Assembly (NCBI RefSeq): GCF_014905175.1
Contig: NC_057790.1
Span: 8,556,001 to 8,620,000, forward strand
Direction: 5' to 3'
DNA from: Aphidius gifuensis
Taxonomy: Eukaryota; Arthropoda; Insecta; Hymenoptera; Braconidae
Length of the DNA stretch: 64,000 bases
Below are positions 53,757-64,000 of this stretch, piece by piece. Both the position numbers and the translations under genes were made by a program. Below the pieces are notes generated by a model. The model had not been told where the DNA came from, did no database searches, and saw only the letters and a program-made list of their open reading frames with translations. Numbering within the stretch: the first letter of the stretch is position 1; every line of letters begins with the position of its first letter.

Positions 53757-54480
53757 TTTTCACCAGGGATATTAATTTATTTAATAATTACGATTATTTA
53801 ACTAAATGTGAATAAATTTATCGTTTTTTTAATTAACTTAAAAATGACTTATAAGACATTTTCGGCTAGTCTCATAATTAAAAAATTTTATACGACTTTG
53901 CATTAACCAAGAATTTTATATTAGTATTACACAAGAAAAAAATAATAATTTTTTTGTATCAGATATTAATTAATTACATATTATATATTTATTTGGTGTT
54001 CTGTAGAAAAATTTATAATATCTTCATATTATCTTTAGTAAATTATCGAAATATTAATTATCTGTTAAGCACAGAGTTTTTTTTGGGGTTTTATATTTAA
54101 ACCAAATTTTTATTCAGCTATTTAAAATATTTATATATTTGTATTTAACGACATTTAGTATTATTTTCATTTAAAATACTATAAAATACATCTCAAGTAC
54201 AGTCTTTCGATTTTTAAAAGTCACATGTAACATTGAATTAAATAAAATAATAATAAGATCGAATAAAATTAATAATTTTTATATTAAAATTGTTTACAAT
54301 TTTTTTTAAAATAACCAAAGAACAAATTTATGCTAATTAGAGAATATAATAATAATAAGAATAACAACAAATAACAATAAATATCGAGAGTAATAAAAAC
54401 ATAAAACATATGTTTGCAAAATGGCTACGAAATACATAGTTCCAGACTCTCCACGGCGAGGCGCGCAAGTGTAATTTACC
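53757..54480. other. AT-rich spacer
   Basis: No gene or repeat supported. Confidence 0.4.
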
Positions 54481-54484
54481 ATAG

Positions 54485-54620
54485 AGTGAGTATAAGCAGA
54501 GTGGAGCCATAGATGTTTTTTACCTCGGAAGTGACGGAACCCCCTTATACCCACTCCATACGGCGAGCACAAAATGTCGGTCTAATGGGACCTCGGTGGC
54601 TTCACTCTGCTTATAGTGAG
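54485..54620 (+). mobile_element. TATAAGCAGAGTG MITE, copy 2
   Basis: GTGAGTATAAGCAGAGTGGA and the mirrored TTCACTCTGCTTATAGTGAG frame a 136-base body that matches 37,676-37,800 in the other orientation. Confidence 0.8.
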
Positions 54621-54778
54621 TCCAATTCACAGGGCAAATTTTTTACAATTTAGGGCTTTTTTTTGCCGCTAATGGCACTTGTAAAGATTTTTTTTATATA
54701 TATTTTACATATAAAAGCTTCACAAGCGCCGTGAGTGGTGAAAAAAAGCCCTAAATTGTAATGCCCTGTGAATTGGAC
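54620..54778. mobile_element. Hairpin MITE family C, copy 1
   Basis: GTCCAATTCACAGGGC mirrored at the right, TTTAGGGCTTTTTTTTGCCG left arm, AAAAAAAGCCCTAAATTG right arm, and a TTTTATATATATTTTACAT centre. Sisters lie at 60,276, 60,534 and 61,558. Confidence 0.85.
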
Positions 54779-54786
54779 TGCTGGGT

Positions 54787-55834
54787 TGACAACTTTTAAC
54801 ATGGGCTCTTATGGAGAATACGATTTTTGTCAAAAAAAAGTCCATTAAAATATCGAAATCTTTAATCGAAATAATGACATCGTGAAAAAAAAACTATTGG
54901 GTTATAAAGTGAGACAAAACAAAACGAATGGAAAAAAAATTGACGAGGTTTGGAGCTTAGTTTTTTTATAATTAATAATTAAAGTATGAAAAAATTCATC
55001 TAATCGAGCAGTATATATGACGTCTACTATATTCTAATGTACGCTTGGCAACACCGAATAGTGATCCGCCATGTTGTGGCGCGTAGGTTTAAAAACGCCA
55101 GTAATAAATCCCACATTGATACACACATACTGCCACAGCAGCTATATCATACACTAACGCAACCGCACTCTCAGTACAACCAACTGTTTTTTTTTTTTTT
55201 GCGGTGTTTCACGATTTACACATTTTTTTTAACTATTGAATAAATGTTTAAAAGAATAAAAAGTTGATCAATTATATTTCAGGGATTAATAATATTAGAT
55301 TATTATACAATAATTATTTCAAAAAACTATTGTTTTATCGAAAAAAAAAAAATAAAAAATTCATCTTTTTGAGGTTGGCAATGGCTCTCGGACCAATGTA
55401 TTAAACAAAGGGTGCATTCCTTTAATAAAAAATTTTTTTTCGTTTTGCAATTTTTTTCTGTAATACCGACTAAAAACTAGAAACAGAAACAACGACAAAA
55501 GTGATAAAATTCTCTATGCAATATTCCAGGCTTTACAGTTTACGATAATGTGTGGTACGACCTATGTGACAATAACAAACAATCACAACAAGTCAATTTT
55601 CTATCTATTTCAGTTTGATATAAACATTGAACAGTTATCCATCTAATAATTGGAAGCCAAAAAAAATAATGTCATGTGCCAGTACTGCCACTACAAGAAA
55701 CAGCTTTTTCCTATAAAATTTTGGCCGGTATTACAGGGCGAAATTGCAAAACGAAAAAAAATTTTTTATTAAAGGAATGCACCCATAGGCTTTATCCCCT
55801 CTCCTATACCCCAAAATTTGGCCAAGGTAATCCC
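54787..55834 (-). mobile_element. TTAA-flanked family P1, copy 3, with nested element
   Basis: Reverse of 51,931-52,737, missing its far end: it starts at GACAACTTTTAACATGGGC and ends GCCAAGGTAATCCC before TTAA at 55,835. The nested element is at 55,410-55,784. Confidence 0.85.
55410..55784. mobile_element. TIR element, GGGTGCATTCCTTTAATAAA ends
   Basis: TIRs longer than 45 bases (GGGTGCATTCCTTTAATAAA, then TTTCGTTTTGCAATTT) around a 0.28 kb core. Comparison with the uninterrupted P1 copies places the insertion at ATTAAAC|ATAGGC. Confidence 0.85.
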
Positions 55835-55839
55835 TTAAG

Positions 55840-56404
55840 AAAAAAAAGCAGTCATGTCATGGCGTCGCATTCTGCGTGCGCATCCAAATTTAAACTTGGC
55901 GCTTCACTTTTTAAACTTAGCGCCTCATTTTTAAATTTACTGGAATCTGATTAGAAGGTCACGTGCATGTCGTATAAATTGATATAGGTGGCGCTAATTG
56001 CATATACATATGTATGTGTGTGTTGACAATGTTGACATATGTGATTATAACAACATTTTATATCTGTCAAAAAATATTAATGCCCATAACCTTCAAACAA
56101 TTTACCATAATTTAATTGAATCCTATTATAAAAAGAAGAACTGTAATGCCGGTTCTTCGTTCTGTGATTGGTTGTCTCTCGGGTCCCTAGCTTAATATTC
56201 TTTCTCTCTCGCTCATTATTTTAATTAATAAAATAAATTTATTATTTTGTTTCTTAGTCTGTCTTTTTTCAATTTTTTTTTTTGTTAACTTTATGAATAT
56301 TGTAGTTGGCAACGGTTGCTGTGAGGTCAAACATTCGATATCTCTTTTTTTTAAATAAACTAAATAAAATACACTTATTATTCTGTTTCTTCATCTATTT
56401 TTTA
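55840..56404. other. Mostly unique spacer
   Basis: GCTTCACTTTTTAAACTTAG near 55,900 and CTCTCTCGCTCATT near 56,200 have no recognised role. No gene supported. Confidence 0.35.
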
Positions 56405-57209
56405 GGTGCGTGAACCAATCATGCATAAGTTCTAGAAAAATTTTCTAGGATACTTATTAGAAGCGTCTTAATTTGTAATATTTTGTACCGTAAGTGTTTT
56501 AATTTTTATCTCAAAATTAAAGGGTGGAGAAAGGGTTAAAAATCTACTTTTTTTTTAGATGACTTAGGGAGAAAAAAACAGAACAAACGCGGAATAATTT
56601 GTACTAATTTATACCACCAAGCCCGAAATTCGTACCTGAAAAATATAACAACAAAAAAAAAATTACTTAATCCAAAATTTTAATTAACAATTGCATATCT
56701 GCTTCAATAATCAACATATTTCGATGTTTTTTTTTCCAAAATAAAGAGTAAGTTGTGCTTTAATTTGTACCATTAAATTTAAAATAAAAAAAAAGTTATT
56801 TAAAAATATTCATTTTTGGAAGCAGTATAGAAATAATTTGGAGTAAATATTTTTTCTTCGTTGTTTTTTTTTTTAAGGTACAAATTTCGAGATTGGTGCT
56901 GGAAACATGTTGATTATTAAAGCAGATATGCAATTGTTAATTAACATTTCGGAGTAAATAATTTTTTTTTTGTTGTTATTTTTCAGGTACAAATTTCGGG
57001 CTTGGTAGTAAAAATTAGTACAAATTATTCTGCGTTTGTAATAATTCCCCCCCCTCTCCTAAGTCATCTCAAAAAAGTAGATTTTTAACCCCTTCTCCAC
57101 CCTTTATCTTTAAGATAAAAATTAAAACAATTACGGTACAAATTAAGACGCTTCTAATAAGTATCCTAGAAAATTTTTCTAGGACTGATGCAGGCTAGGT
57201 TCACGCACC
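56405..57209. mobile_element. Foldback element, GGTGCGTGAACC ends
   Basis: Arms of about 290 bases mirror each other: GGTGCGTGAACC, AAAATTTTCTAGGATACTTA, AGCGTCTTAATTTGT, AATTTGTACTAATTT. The core holds two further mirrored AACAATTGCATATCTGC blocks. Confidence 0.8.
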
Positions 57210-58264
57210 CCTGTTTTTTATCTTTTTTTTAAAGTCGAAAAGGCTGAGAGACGCGCCGTAGGCGCGTCAAGGTTGACTAGTTGTTATAAATAAAAGAATA
57301 GTTAATGTGGTATAAATAAAAAAATAACGAAAAATTGAAAAAAAAAACTACATTCAAACACAAAAAAAAAAAAGATAGATTCATTTTTAAATAAGGCACG
57401 CGAACCTGTAAGAATGAAATCAAGATTATTCTTATTTTATATAAATAGGTATTGTTAATTAAAATTTTGGAGTAATCAGATTTTTTTATTCAATCATTAT
57501 TGAAGTACGAAACCTGCATTCATTGTTTAAATAAACTCACGATATTCTCTTCAAGAAGAAAAAAAAAAATTATTCAACAATATTTGTAAATAAATGTTAA
57601 CAATATTGTTCGAGGTGACATGCAATCGTTAATTAACAATTTTTCATTTCATTTTCCACTGAAGTACGATTTCTGCTATTATCAGTCAACGTTTTTTTCT
57701 CCAAAGATAAAAAAGGAATTATTTAAAAGGATTATTCTATTATTTTGAGTGTCATGTAATTTTTTATTAATAATTCTATGGTGCCTCAAAAAATAAATGT
57801 TATTAAATGATTTGTTTTACGCTTAAAGGAAAAGTCATGGGTTAATTTGTATTAATAATAACAGAATTTGTTCTTCAATGTAAAAGAATAGGAAAAAAAT
57901 GACGAAAATTGATTATTCTAACAATTGCATGGCACCTCGGATAATCAATGATGATAGATAATTTTTTTCTTTATTCTCGAAAAAAAAGTCTTGAGCTTAT
58001 TTGAATCAATGAAAGCAGGATTCGTACTTTAATAATATTAAAAAAAAAATAGTTTACTCGACGATAGATGAAAAAAAAATTGTTGAACGACAATTATTTA
58101 TTAACAGTTGCATAGTGCCGTCAATAAAAAATTTTTTTTAAATTTTAAATAATTTTTTATTATTTTTGATGAGAAAGACGTGAGCTTAAAAATTTTAATT
58201 TACAATCTATGTTATTGTTATTGTGGTGTAACTTTGTATTTTATTGATACAAGTTGTAGCTTTT
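57210..58264. repeat. Dispersed repeat related to 26,700-27,290
   Basis: GCATGGCACCTCGGATAATC, CTTGAGCTTATTTGAATCAA and CAGGATTCGTACTT match the receptor-intron repeat. GACGCGCCGTAGGCGCGTC at 57,252 is a short GC palindrome. No gene. Confidence 0.5.
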
Positions 58265-58468
58265 CCCTGGTGGAAATATTACTCCTGCATTACACCGACA
58301 TGAGATTGAAGCCGGAGTAATTTCTTCGGCATGAAATTAGTACCGGCAAAATTATTTCAGCATGAGATCAATGAAGGAGATAAAAATCCAGCATTGATCT
58401 CATGCCAGAGTAATTTCTCAAAAAATGGAGAAAAAACGGACTAATGCCGGAGAAATATTTCCACCAGA
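58265..58468. mobile_element. CCCTGGTGGAAATATT MITE
   Basis: CCCTGGTGGAAATATT at the left is mirrored by AATATTTCCACCAG at the right, with GGAGTAATTTCTTCGGCATG-type palindromic units inside. Ends of this family recur at about 1,400, 17,080, 45,429, 45,589 and 53,750. Confidence 0.75.
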
Positions 58469-58920
58469 ATTGCTCTTTTCTTTGAAATAGATAGGAAATA
58501 AATAAAAAAAGGATTCATCATTTAAAGCACCATGCCTCTGTATATTGCGTAAACATTTTTTGGAGTAACTTTTTTTTTTTTTGTCGTTATCCTTCAGATG
58601 AATAATTCCGATGTTCATAGCACAAATTAATACAAAATAATTCTGATCATTTTGCAACTTTTTTATGATTCCGAGTCAATTTGAAAAAAAAATTAACCTG
58701 TCCTCCACCTTTCAATAACGTGTAAATAAAATAATTGTTGACATTATTAAAAATTAGTACAAATCAAATAAGGCTCTTAATGGATTTCGTATCCGCGGAC
58801 TGGGCTCAAGCATTCTATTAGGCATCGTCAAATATTATTTATAAATTAATTTTTTCTCCAATTAAAAATTTCATTGTTTTTTTTTTGTTAATAACACCAC
58901 ATGATGACGTGTCATCAGTG
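58469..58920. other. Spacer with repeat remnants
   Basis: Continues the TTTGTAC/GCACCATGC repeat family at its start; otherwise nothing supported. Confidence 0.4.
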
Positions 58921-58926
58921 TTGGGT

Positions 58927-59012
58927 AGGTATGATACCGGTGTATCATACAGCAGTATCATACACTGTATCATACAGTATGATACATCTCCATTATCATA
59001 CGCCATGTATCA
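58927..59012. repeat. TGTATCATACAG tandem palindromes
   Basis: TATGATAC/GTATCATA repeated about eight times in both orientations. Confidence 0.75.
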
Positions 59013-59830
59013 TACATTAAAAGCGCCTCTACATTTTACTTTTTAAACTATTTTATTGACGCCATTTTGCCTATCCGCCATTATACACATATTTGGCGCC
59101 CAAAAACAATATGTCAACATCCAACATAATATGTAATCTCAAGAATTTATTAATATTCATTAATAAATCAACTAACGAAAAATGATTGTGTGTATTTTAC
59201 TTGAATAATCTCAAAAATTACAATAAAAAAATGAGATAATAGACATGATATGTGGACAAGGAGGGTTTTGACAAGTTCTAAGGAACATCATGAAATGCCA
59301 AGAAAAAAGATAGTTTCATTAGCTTGCAAAAAAAAAATAATAAATACAGTAATTATGAGATTATAATCACACAGATAATTCAACTCAATAATCACTCAAT
59401 ATCACAAATATATTTTCCCTGTCGTTCTTCATGAGAAACGTATTATATTAATCTGGGAGACCTATTTCATCATATTAGCATACTTGAATATATTCCAGGT
59501 GAACTCATGAGTCAATTTTTTAAAGAAGTCCAAGATTGTGATCATAGAAAATTTTTGATATTTTGTTATGGTAGACATGATTTTTTTTCCATGAATTTTA
59601 ATAGGTGCAATTCAGAAAAATATTATTGTTTAATTATTATTAATAATTATAAAAATACTTTTCACAACTGTAATAAATAACAAAAGCAAGTGGCATGTAT
59701 GGAATATGGCTAATTTTGTTGTTTGCAATCAACAGTAACCTCCAGTAACTTTTAAGTTCATTTTATTCCTAAATTTTTCTGTCTATTGCGCCGTTTCCGG
59801 GCTTCCGAGTGATTTTTGGAACGTACCCAA
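59013..59830. other. AT-rich spacer
   Basis: No gene or repeat supported. Confidence 0.4.
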
Positions 59831-60088
59831 GTAGGTGCTTTCTTTTGTGTATTTATATTTTTTCACTTCAATGCGCATGATCATGCACATGCGCATATTA
59901 TACAAACATGAGAAGAAAACAGTGGCGTCGAACAAATAATTCTTAAAAAATAAAAATTGAAACATGGCTGATCCAGCCTTTCATGCCCTACGCTGTTGCA
60001 AACTGACTTTTTGCTGACTGCGCATTCAACTGCGCATGCGTAAAAATAAACAGGAAAAAAAATAAACACCCAAAAGAAAGCGCCTACT
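59831..60088. mobile_element. TIR element, GTAGGTGCTTTCTTTTG ends, copy 1
   Basis: GTAGGTGCTTTCTTTTGTG and the mirrored CAAAAGAAAGCGCCTAC frame a 258-base body with ATGGCTGATCCAGCC and GCGCATGCGT. The sister at 61,256-61,493 is about 90% alike by eye. Confidence 0.8.
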
Positions 60089-60275
60089 AGTTTGTTTTGA
60101 CGTTGACTGACGTTGACTGTACAAGATTTAATGTGCACATGCGTAGGTGAGAGGGAATGCCAACCAATGTATTGCCATGTATAGCAAGCCAATGTACGGA
60201 GTGTCGCGACATCTAGTGACACTCCGTACATTGGCTAAGCATAGGAGTTCACCTTCCAGTTTTATTACATTTCAG

Positions 60276-60437
60276 TACCCGTATTCACAGGACACATTTT
60301 ATACAATTTAGGGCTTTTTTTTGCCACTGATGGCGCTTTTAAAATTTTTTTTATATAGATTTTACATATAAAAGCTCTATAAGCGCCACTGGTGGATGAA
60401 AAGAGCCCTAAATTGTAATGCCTTGTGAATACGGGTG
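60276..60437. mobile_element. Hairpin MITE family C, copy 2
   Basis: TACCCGTATTCACAGG left and TGAATACGGGTG right, with CAG at 60,273-60,275 and 60,438-60,440. Core TTATATAGATTTTACAT. Confidence 0.9.
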
Positions 60438-60533
60438 CAGTGGTAAAACCGTACAAAATAGTAACTTGGTAAATTACCCCGTATTTTTTATCTCTCAGTT
60501 ACTTACGCCCGTATATTCACGTTAATTATACTG

Positions 60534-60690
60534 CACCCGAATTCACAGGGCAAATTTTATACAATTTAGAGCTTTTTTTTGCTACTGATGGCGCTTATAA
60601 AATTTTTTTTATATAGATTTTACACATAAAAGCTCCAGAAGCGCTACCGGTGGATGAAAAAAGCCCTAATTGTGAGTACGAGTGCGGGTC
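60534..60690. mobile_element. Hairpin MITE family C, copy 3
   Basis: CACCCGAATTCACAGGGC left end after CTG; the right end is diverged (GAGTACGAGTGCGGGT). Same core as the other copies. Confidence 0.8.
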
Positions 60691-61255
60691 ACCCGTATAA
60701 CGTGTCAATATCGACATCGATATCTCATACCCACTCTAGTTCAGGGAGGCTATTCTTGAATTCATACATATGAATTCGAGAATAGCCTCCCAGGTCGTTC
60801 ACTTGTGCCCTCATGATTCGGCCTCAGAAAGTAGATCTCCTGTCGGCTGTCCCTTTAGTTTTCGTGCAATACACACTTATCCTTATGCACATTGCGCACA
60901 TATTCACTGTATAATAATAACAACATTGCATGACCATATCATTGAAATATAATAAAACTGGAAGGTGAACTCCTATGCCTAGCCAATGCACGGAGTGTCG
61001 CTAGAGATAGCAATATATTGGATGGCTTTCCCTCTCACTCACGCATGCGCACATTAAATCTTGTACAGTCAACGTCAAAACAAACTAGTACTACACGATA
61101 TAAAAGTTACATTATATTTCAGTACAGTCTCAACCAACTTTAGTTGACGTGACTGTACCGACAAGGACAAAAGCCCATCCATTGAATCTCTCTCTCGGCG
61201 ACGCTAAGTTCGGCTTGCAGTTTTATTATATTTCAGTGGACCATATATTTAATAC

Positions 61256-61493
61256 TAGGTGCTTTCTTTTGTGTATTTATTTTTTTTCACTTTCATGCGC
61301 ATGATTATGCAAACTTGATGAGAGAACAGTGACGTCGAACAAATAATTCTTAAAAAATAAAAATTAAAACATGGCTGATCCAGCCCTTCATGTCCTACGC
61401 TGTTGCAAACTGACTTTTTTCTGACTGCGCAATCAATTGCGCATGCGTGAAAATAAACAGGAAAAAAAATAAATACACAAAAGAAAGCACCTA
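61256..61493. mobile_element. TIR element, TAGGTGCTTTCTTTTG ends, copy 2
   Basis: Sister of 59,831-60,088 with intact ends TAGGTGCTTTCTTTTGTG / CACAAAAGAAAGCACCTA. Confidence 0.8.
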
Positions 61494-61950
61494 CTACTAT
61501 ATTGCGCATCGCCTATGCTTTCCCATAAGTGGGCTGTGCGGATTCATTACGGTGCAGCACCCGTATTCAGAGGATGTTCTCATTAGGGCTTTTTTTTTCC
61601 GATGGCGGCGCTTGTGAACTTTTTATATAGATTTTACATAGAAAAGCTTCACAAGCGCCACCATCGGAAAAAAAACGCCCTAATGAGAACATCCTCTGAA
61701 TACGGGTGCAGACAATTTCTCTGTCGCAGACATACTGCTCGACAAAAATCTTTTGCGCATGTCCGAATTATTATTCGAGTAGGAGCTCGGAAACATTCGG
61801 CAACGCACACAAATTCATTGTGTATACGTGTGAACCGAACGGATTATTCGGACATGCGCAAAAAATTTTTGTCGAGGCGTATGACTGCGACAGAGAGATT
61901 GTCTGCACCGTAATGTATCCGCACAAAATCATACCCTATGCGCAATATGC
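61494..61950. mobile_element. GCGCAT palindrome element, copy 2, with nested MITE
   Basis: TATTGCGCAT ends are mirrored. Right arm ATAATCGTACC-free: GGATTATTCGGACATGCGCA, GACTGCGACAGAGAGATTGT, TACCCTATGCGCAATA. The left arm is interrupted by hairpin MITE copy 4. The 103- and 82-residue plus-strand frames are read-through of the palindrome. Confidence 0.8.
61558..61708. mobile_element. Hairpin MITE family C, copy 4
   Basis: CACCCGTATTCAGAGGATG and its mirror, with CAG at 61,555-61,557 and 61,709-61,711. The uninterrupted site (ACGGTGCAGACAATCTC at 42,903) proves a 3-base duplication. Confidence 0.95.
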
Positions 61951-62256
61951 ATGACACAAAAAAAGAGCGAGTATCATAAAAAATGTTTATATAAATAATA
62001 TATAAGTATATAATATATATACACAAAATGAATAATTAAAAGCATGCCGATTGATCTGTAAAATATACCTATGTCATAAATAATTATTTGATACAGAACA
62101 ATTGAATTGTAGTTTATATTTTTTCTTAAATCAAGTGTAAAAATGTCAAAAGCTTCTAAACATTAGTGTATAAAACGGTTTTAATAATAATTTTTTTTCA
62201 ATATGACAAGGGTAAATGATCAAACAACAATCGGGTCGCGTTGGTAAGTTGCCTTG
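61951..62256 (+). other. Intergenic region upstream of king tubby
   Basis: AT-rich, repeat-free as far as I can see, and likely to hold the king tubby promoter. Confidence 0.45.
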
Positions 62257-62270
62257 GTACCCTGGGCAAC
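62257..62270 (+). promoter_or_regulatory. Candidate RFX X-box
   Basis: GTACCCTGGGCAAC fits the 14-base X-box pattern GTHNYYATRRNAAC at 12 positions; the central AT is TG. An extra GTTGCC half-site lies at 62,248-62,253. The distance to the king tubby ATG is about 140 bases, the usual X-box range. X-boxes bind RFX factors and drive ciliary genes; the function here is inferred. Confidence 0.45.
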
Positions 62271-62409
62271 GGTGAATATGCATTTAACGTAAACAAAGTT
62301 GTGTTAACAAAGAAAGAAAAAAAAATAAATTTAGCCTGTATAAAATATTTATATTAAATAAATTATATTATTAATTATAAAATATAGGTAATAATAAAAA
62401 ATTGTTAAA

Positions 62410-62451
62410 ATGACGTCGTTGGACTTAAGACAGCAAAAATTGGAGCAACAA
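62410..62451 (+). CDS. ktub: ktub exon 1
   Basis: Fourteen codons from ATG, ending CAA CAA before GTGAGT. Phase 0. It holds the first half of the N-terminal helix. Confidence 0.93.
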
Positions 62452-63945
62452 GTGAGTTAAATTAATTTTATCGAAGTTTTTAGTGCATTGAAAGTAGAAT
62501 AATTGGTACACTCTGTTGATTATTAATATGTTTTTCATGATAATAAAATTAGTTTGAGAAAATTACTCAGACTGTTAGCATCAATATTTAAGTGTTCTTA
62601 CAATATAGCTATCTAATATATATAAGTATAATATTATTTTTAGCGTCAATTGTTGGCTCAAAAAATGAAACAAAAACGTCAAACTGGAGCCGGTGGAATG
62701 GTCCAGGCAAGTGGACAATTTAAAAGTCATTCAGCTAAATGGGTCACATCAACAAGAGAACTTCATGGATATGATGGACCTATGCAGTACAGTTTATCAC
62801 CAAATAATTCTGGTTTAAATTTACCCAATGATATGAAAAGTATTGATACTGAAATAACAGGTATTTTTAAAAATTAATTTTACCATTTTTGATGAAATAA
62901 TCATGGCGTTTTTGTCTATAATAATATTCTATTTGTCAAATAGAAATAAGTGCAGATGGTATTTTTCGTGAAGGATTAGAAACTGTTGATTGTGCTGATG
63001 AAGAATCATCACCACTTGATAATAGATTACCAGGGGATTCACAATGTAGATCACCACTTCGTGTTGCACCATCAGATGGTCCAGAAACAGTTATAATCAC
63101 CAGAGAAAATCATTCAAATGTAAGACAATTAAATTAATATAAAAAGCTAATATTTTTATTATTTGAAAATATCTTAATTTTTTTAGAGTCCCGAACTTGA
63201 AGGAAATGTTGAAGGAAATATTGATCAATTTGTCGTACAACCAGCAAACAAAAAAATGCATTACAAATGTAGAATAACACGTGATAGAAAAGGTATGGAT
63301 CGTGGTTTATATCCAACATATTTTTTACATCTTGAACGTGATTATGGTAAAAAAATTTTTTTACTTGCTGGTAGAAAACGTAAAAAAAGTACAACAAGTA
63401 ATTATTTAATATCAACTGATCCAACTGATTTATCACGTGGTGCTGAATCATATGTTGGTAAACTACGTTCAAATTTACTTGGTACACAATTTACTGTTTA
63501 TGATAATGGTCATTCACTTATGAAAGATGATAAAAGAGATGAAAGACCAAATCCAAGACAAGAATTAGCAGCTGTTGTTTATGATACAAATGTACTTGGT
63601 TTTAAAGGACCACGTAAAATGACTGTTATTATACCTGGTATGACTGCTGATCAAAAAAGAATTTCAGTTTGTCCAGCTGATGAATCTGAAACACTTTTAG
63701 GTAACTATTTATATTAATTTTATTACTATTTTTCATTTTAGTAATATTCTATACAGTAATATTAATATATTTTATTGTTATTTTAATTTAAGAATGCTGG
63801 AAAACTAAAAATATGGATAATCTAATTGAACTTCATAATAAAACTCCAGTATGGAATGATGAATCACAATCTTATGTACTCAATTTTCATGGACGTGTTA
63901 CTCAAGCGTCTGTTAAAAATTTTCAAGTTGTTCATGACAGTGACA
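62410..63945 (+). CDS. ktub: King tubby (tubby-like protein), 5' part
   Basis: Tubby proteins bind phosphoinositides at membranes and, through an N-terminal helix, IFT-A, carrying membrane proteins into cilia. Exons: 62410-62451, 62644-62860, 62944-63119, 63187-63700, 63793-63945; all have GT/AG ends and matching phases. The start (MTSLDLRQQKLEQQ then RQLLAQKMKQKRQ) gives the conserved N-terminal helix. The tubby domain begins near QFVVQPANKKMHYKCRITRD and contains YPTYFLHLERDYGKKIFLLA, GRKRKKSTTSNYLISTDPTD, GKLRSNLLGTQFTVYDNG, VLGFKGPRKM and NKTPVWNDESQSYVLNFHGR. 367 residues are visible; the last 70-80 of the barrel lie past the window. No break or odd residue was seen. Confidence 0.97.
62644..62860 (+). 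CDS. ktub: ktub exon 2
   Basis: Acceptor TTTTTAG, donor GTATTT. It encodes RQLLAQKMKQKRQTGAGGMV and the low-conservation linker. Ends in phase 1. Confidence 0.93.
62944..63119 (+). CDS. ktub: ktub exon 3
   Basis: Linker exon rich in acidic residues (DCADEESSPLDNR). Donor GTAAGA. Ends in phase 0. Confidence 0.92.
63187..63700 (+). CDS. ktub: ktub exon 4
   Basis: Large exon with the first two thirds of the tubby barrel. The acceptor is the first AG of TTTTAGAG; using the second gives an early stop. Donor GTAACT, phase 1. Confidence 0.95.
63793..63945 (+). CDS. ktub: ktub exon 5
   Basis: CWKTKNMDNLIELHNKTPVW to KNFQVVHDSD, then donor GTGAGT. The phase-1 end requires a further exon beyond the window. 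Confidence 0.93.
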
Positions 63946-64000
63946 GTGAGTTATATATTCAAATTTTGTTAAATATATTTTCAACATATTTTATGAGATA

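Larger units (their letters stand above)
60089..61098. mobile_element. TIR element with about 190-base ends and two nested hairpin MITEs
   Basis: CTAGTTTGTTTTGACGTTGA, CGGAGTGTCGC and CTTCCAGTTTTATTA at the left are mirrored at 60,945-61,098. The interior carries hairpin MITE copies 2 and 3 and a perfect 48-base hairpin at 60,744-60,791 (GGGAGGCTATTC arms). Confidence 0.75.

Noticed and set aside
61602..61954. Two overlapping plus-strand frames of 103 and 82 residues
   Set aside because: Both read through the GCGCAT palindrome element and hairpin MITE copy 4; similar frames appear in the other copy at 42,758-42,997.
63134..63487. 117-residue minus-strand frame
   Set aside because: Antisense to king tubby exon 4, which is clearly coding on the plus strand.

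Overview
This is eukaryotic, very AT-rich, gene-poor DNA. Two spliced protein-coding genes can be supported. One is a gustatory receptor of the insect family, ending in a T-Y-E-x-V-x-x-Q-type motif. The other is the 5' part of king tubby. Together with the small, phase-consistent introns and the heavy load of short terminal-inverted-repeat (TIR) elements, they point to an insect, most likely a hymenopteran (parasitoid-wasp-like). That placement is inference. There is no operon structure, ribosome-binding site, CRISPR array or prokaryotic gene.

Layout. 0-5.6 kb: a tRNA-like module, small TIR elements, a 0.7 kb dispersed repeat and a decayed C2H2-finger gene on the minus strand. 5.6-12.8 kb: a GATCAGG-rich repeat broken by two large insertions; the first (5.9-10.4 kb) carries about 16 hairpin units and the second an AGCTAAGTAAAA satellite. 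12.9-17 kb: a near-perfect 1 kb inverted repeat, then a 2.3 kb palindrome nested in another element. 18.0-23.7 kb: a Russian-doll stack of at least five TIR elements ending in a 2.4 kb palindrome. 24.9-26.1 kb: a TIR element abutting the gustatory receptor. 26.2-39.5 kb: the receptor, eight exons, with introns filled by nested repeats. 40.3-40.7 kb: a second, broken receptor copy cut off by a tRNA-Ile-like sequence. 41-61.9 kb: mostly short non-autonomous DNA transposons (hAT-like, TTAA-flanked piggyBac-like, TA-flanked, and a CAG-flanked hairpin family) plus a broken MULE/ZSWIM-type transposase fragment. 62.2-64 kb: king tubby on the plus strand, running off the window.

The receptor and king tubby are not obviously linked, though both fit sensory-neuron biology. 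A near-consensus RFX X-box lies about 140 bases upstream of the king tubby start codon, as is common for ciliary genes. Nearly all remaining sequence is explained by repeats, and most short ORFs are chance frames inside them. I found no clear new multi-gene system. The most interesting content is the nested-transposon stratigraphy, the receptor whose first and fourth exons are uncertain, the recurring tRNA-like modules, and the families whose target duplications can be read directly.
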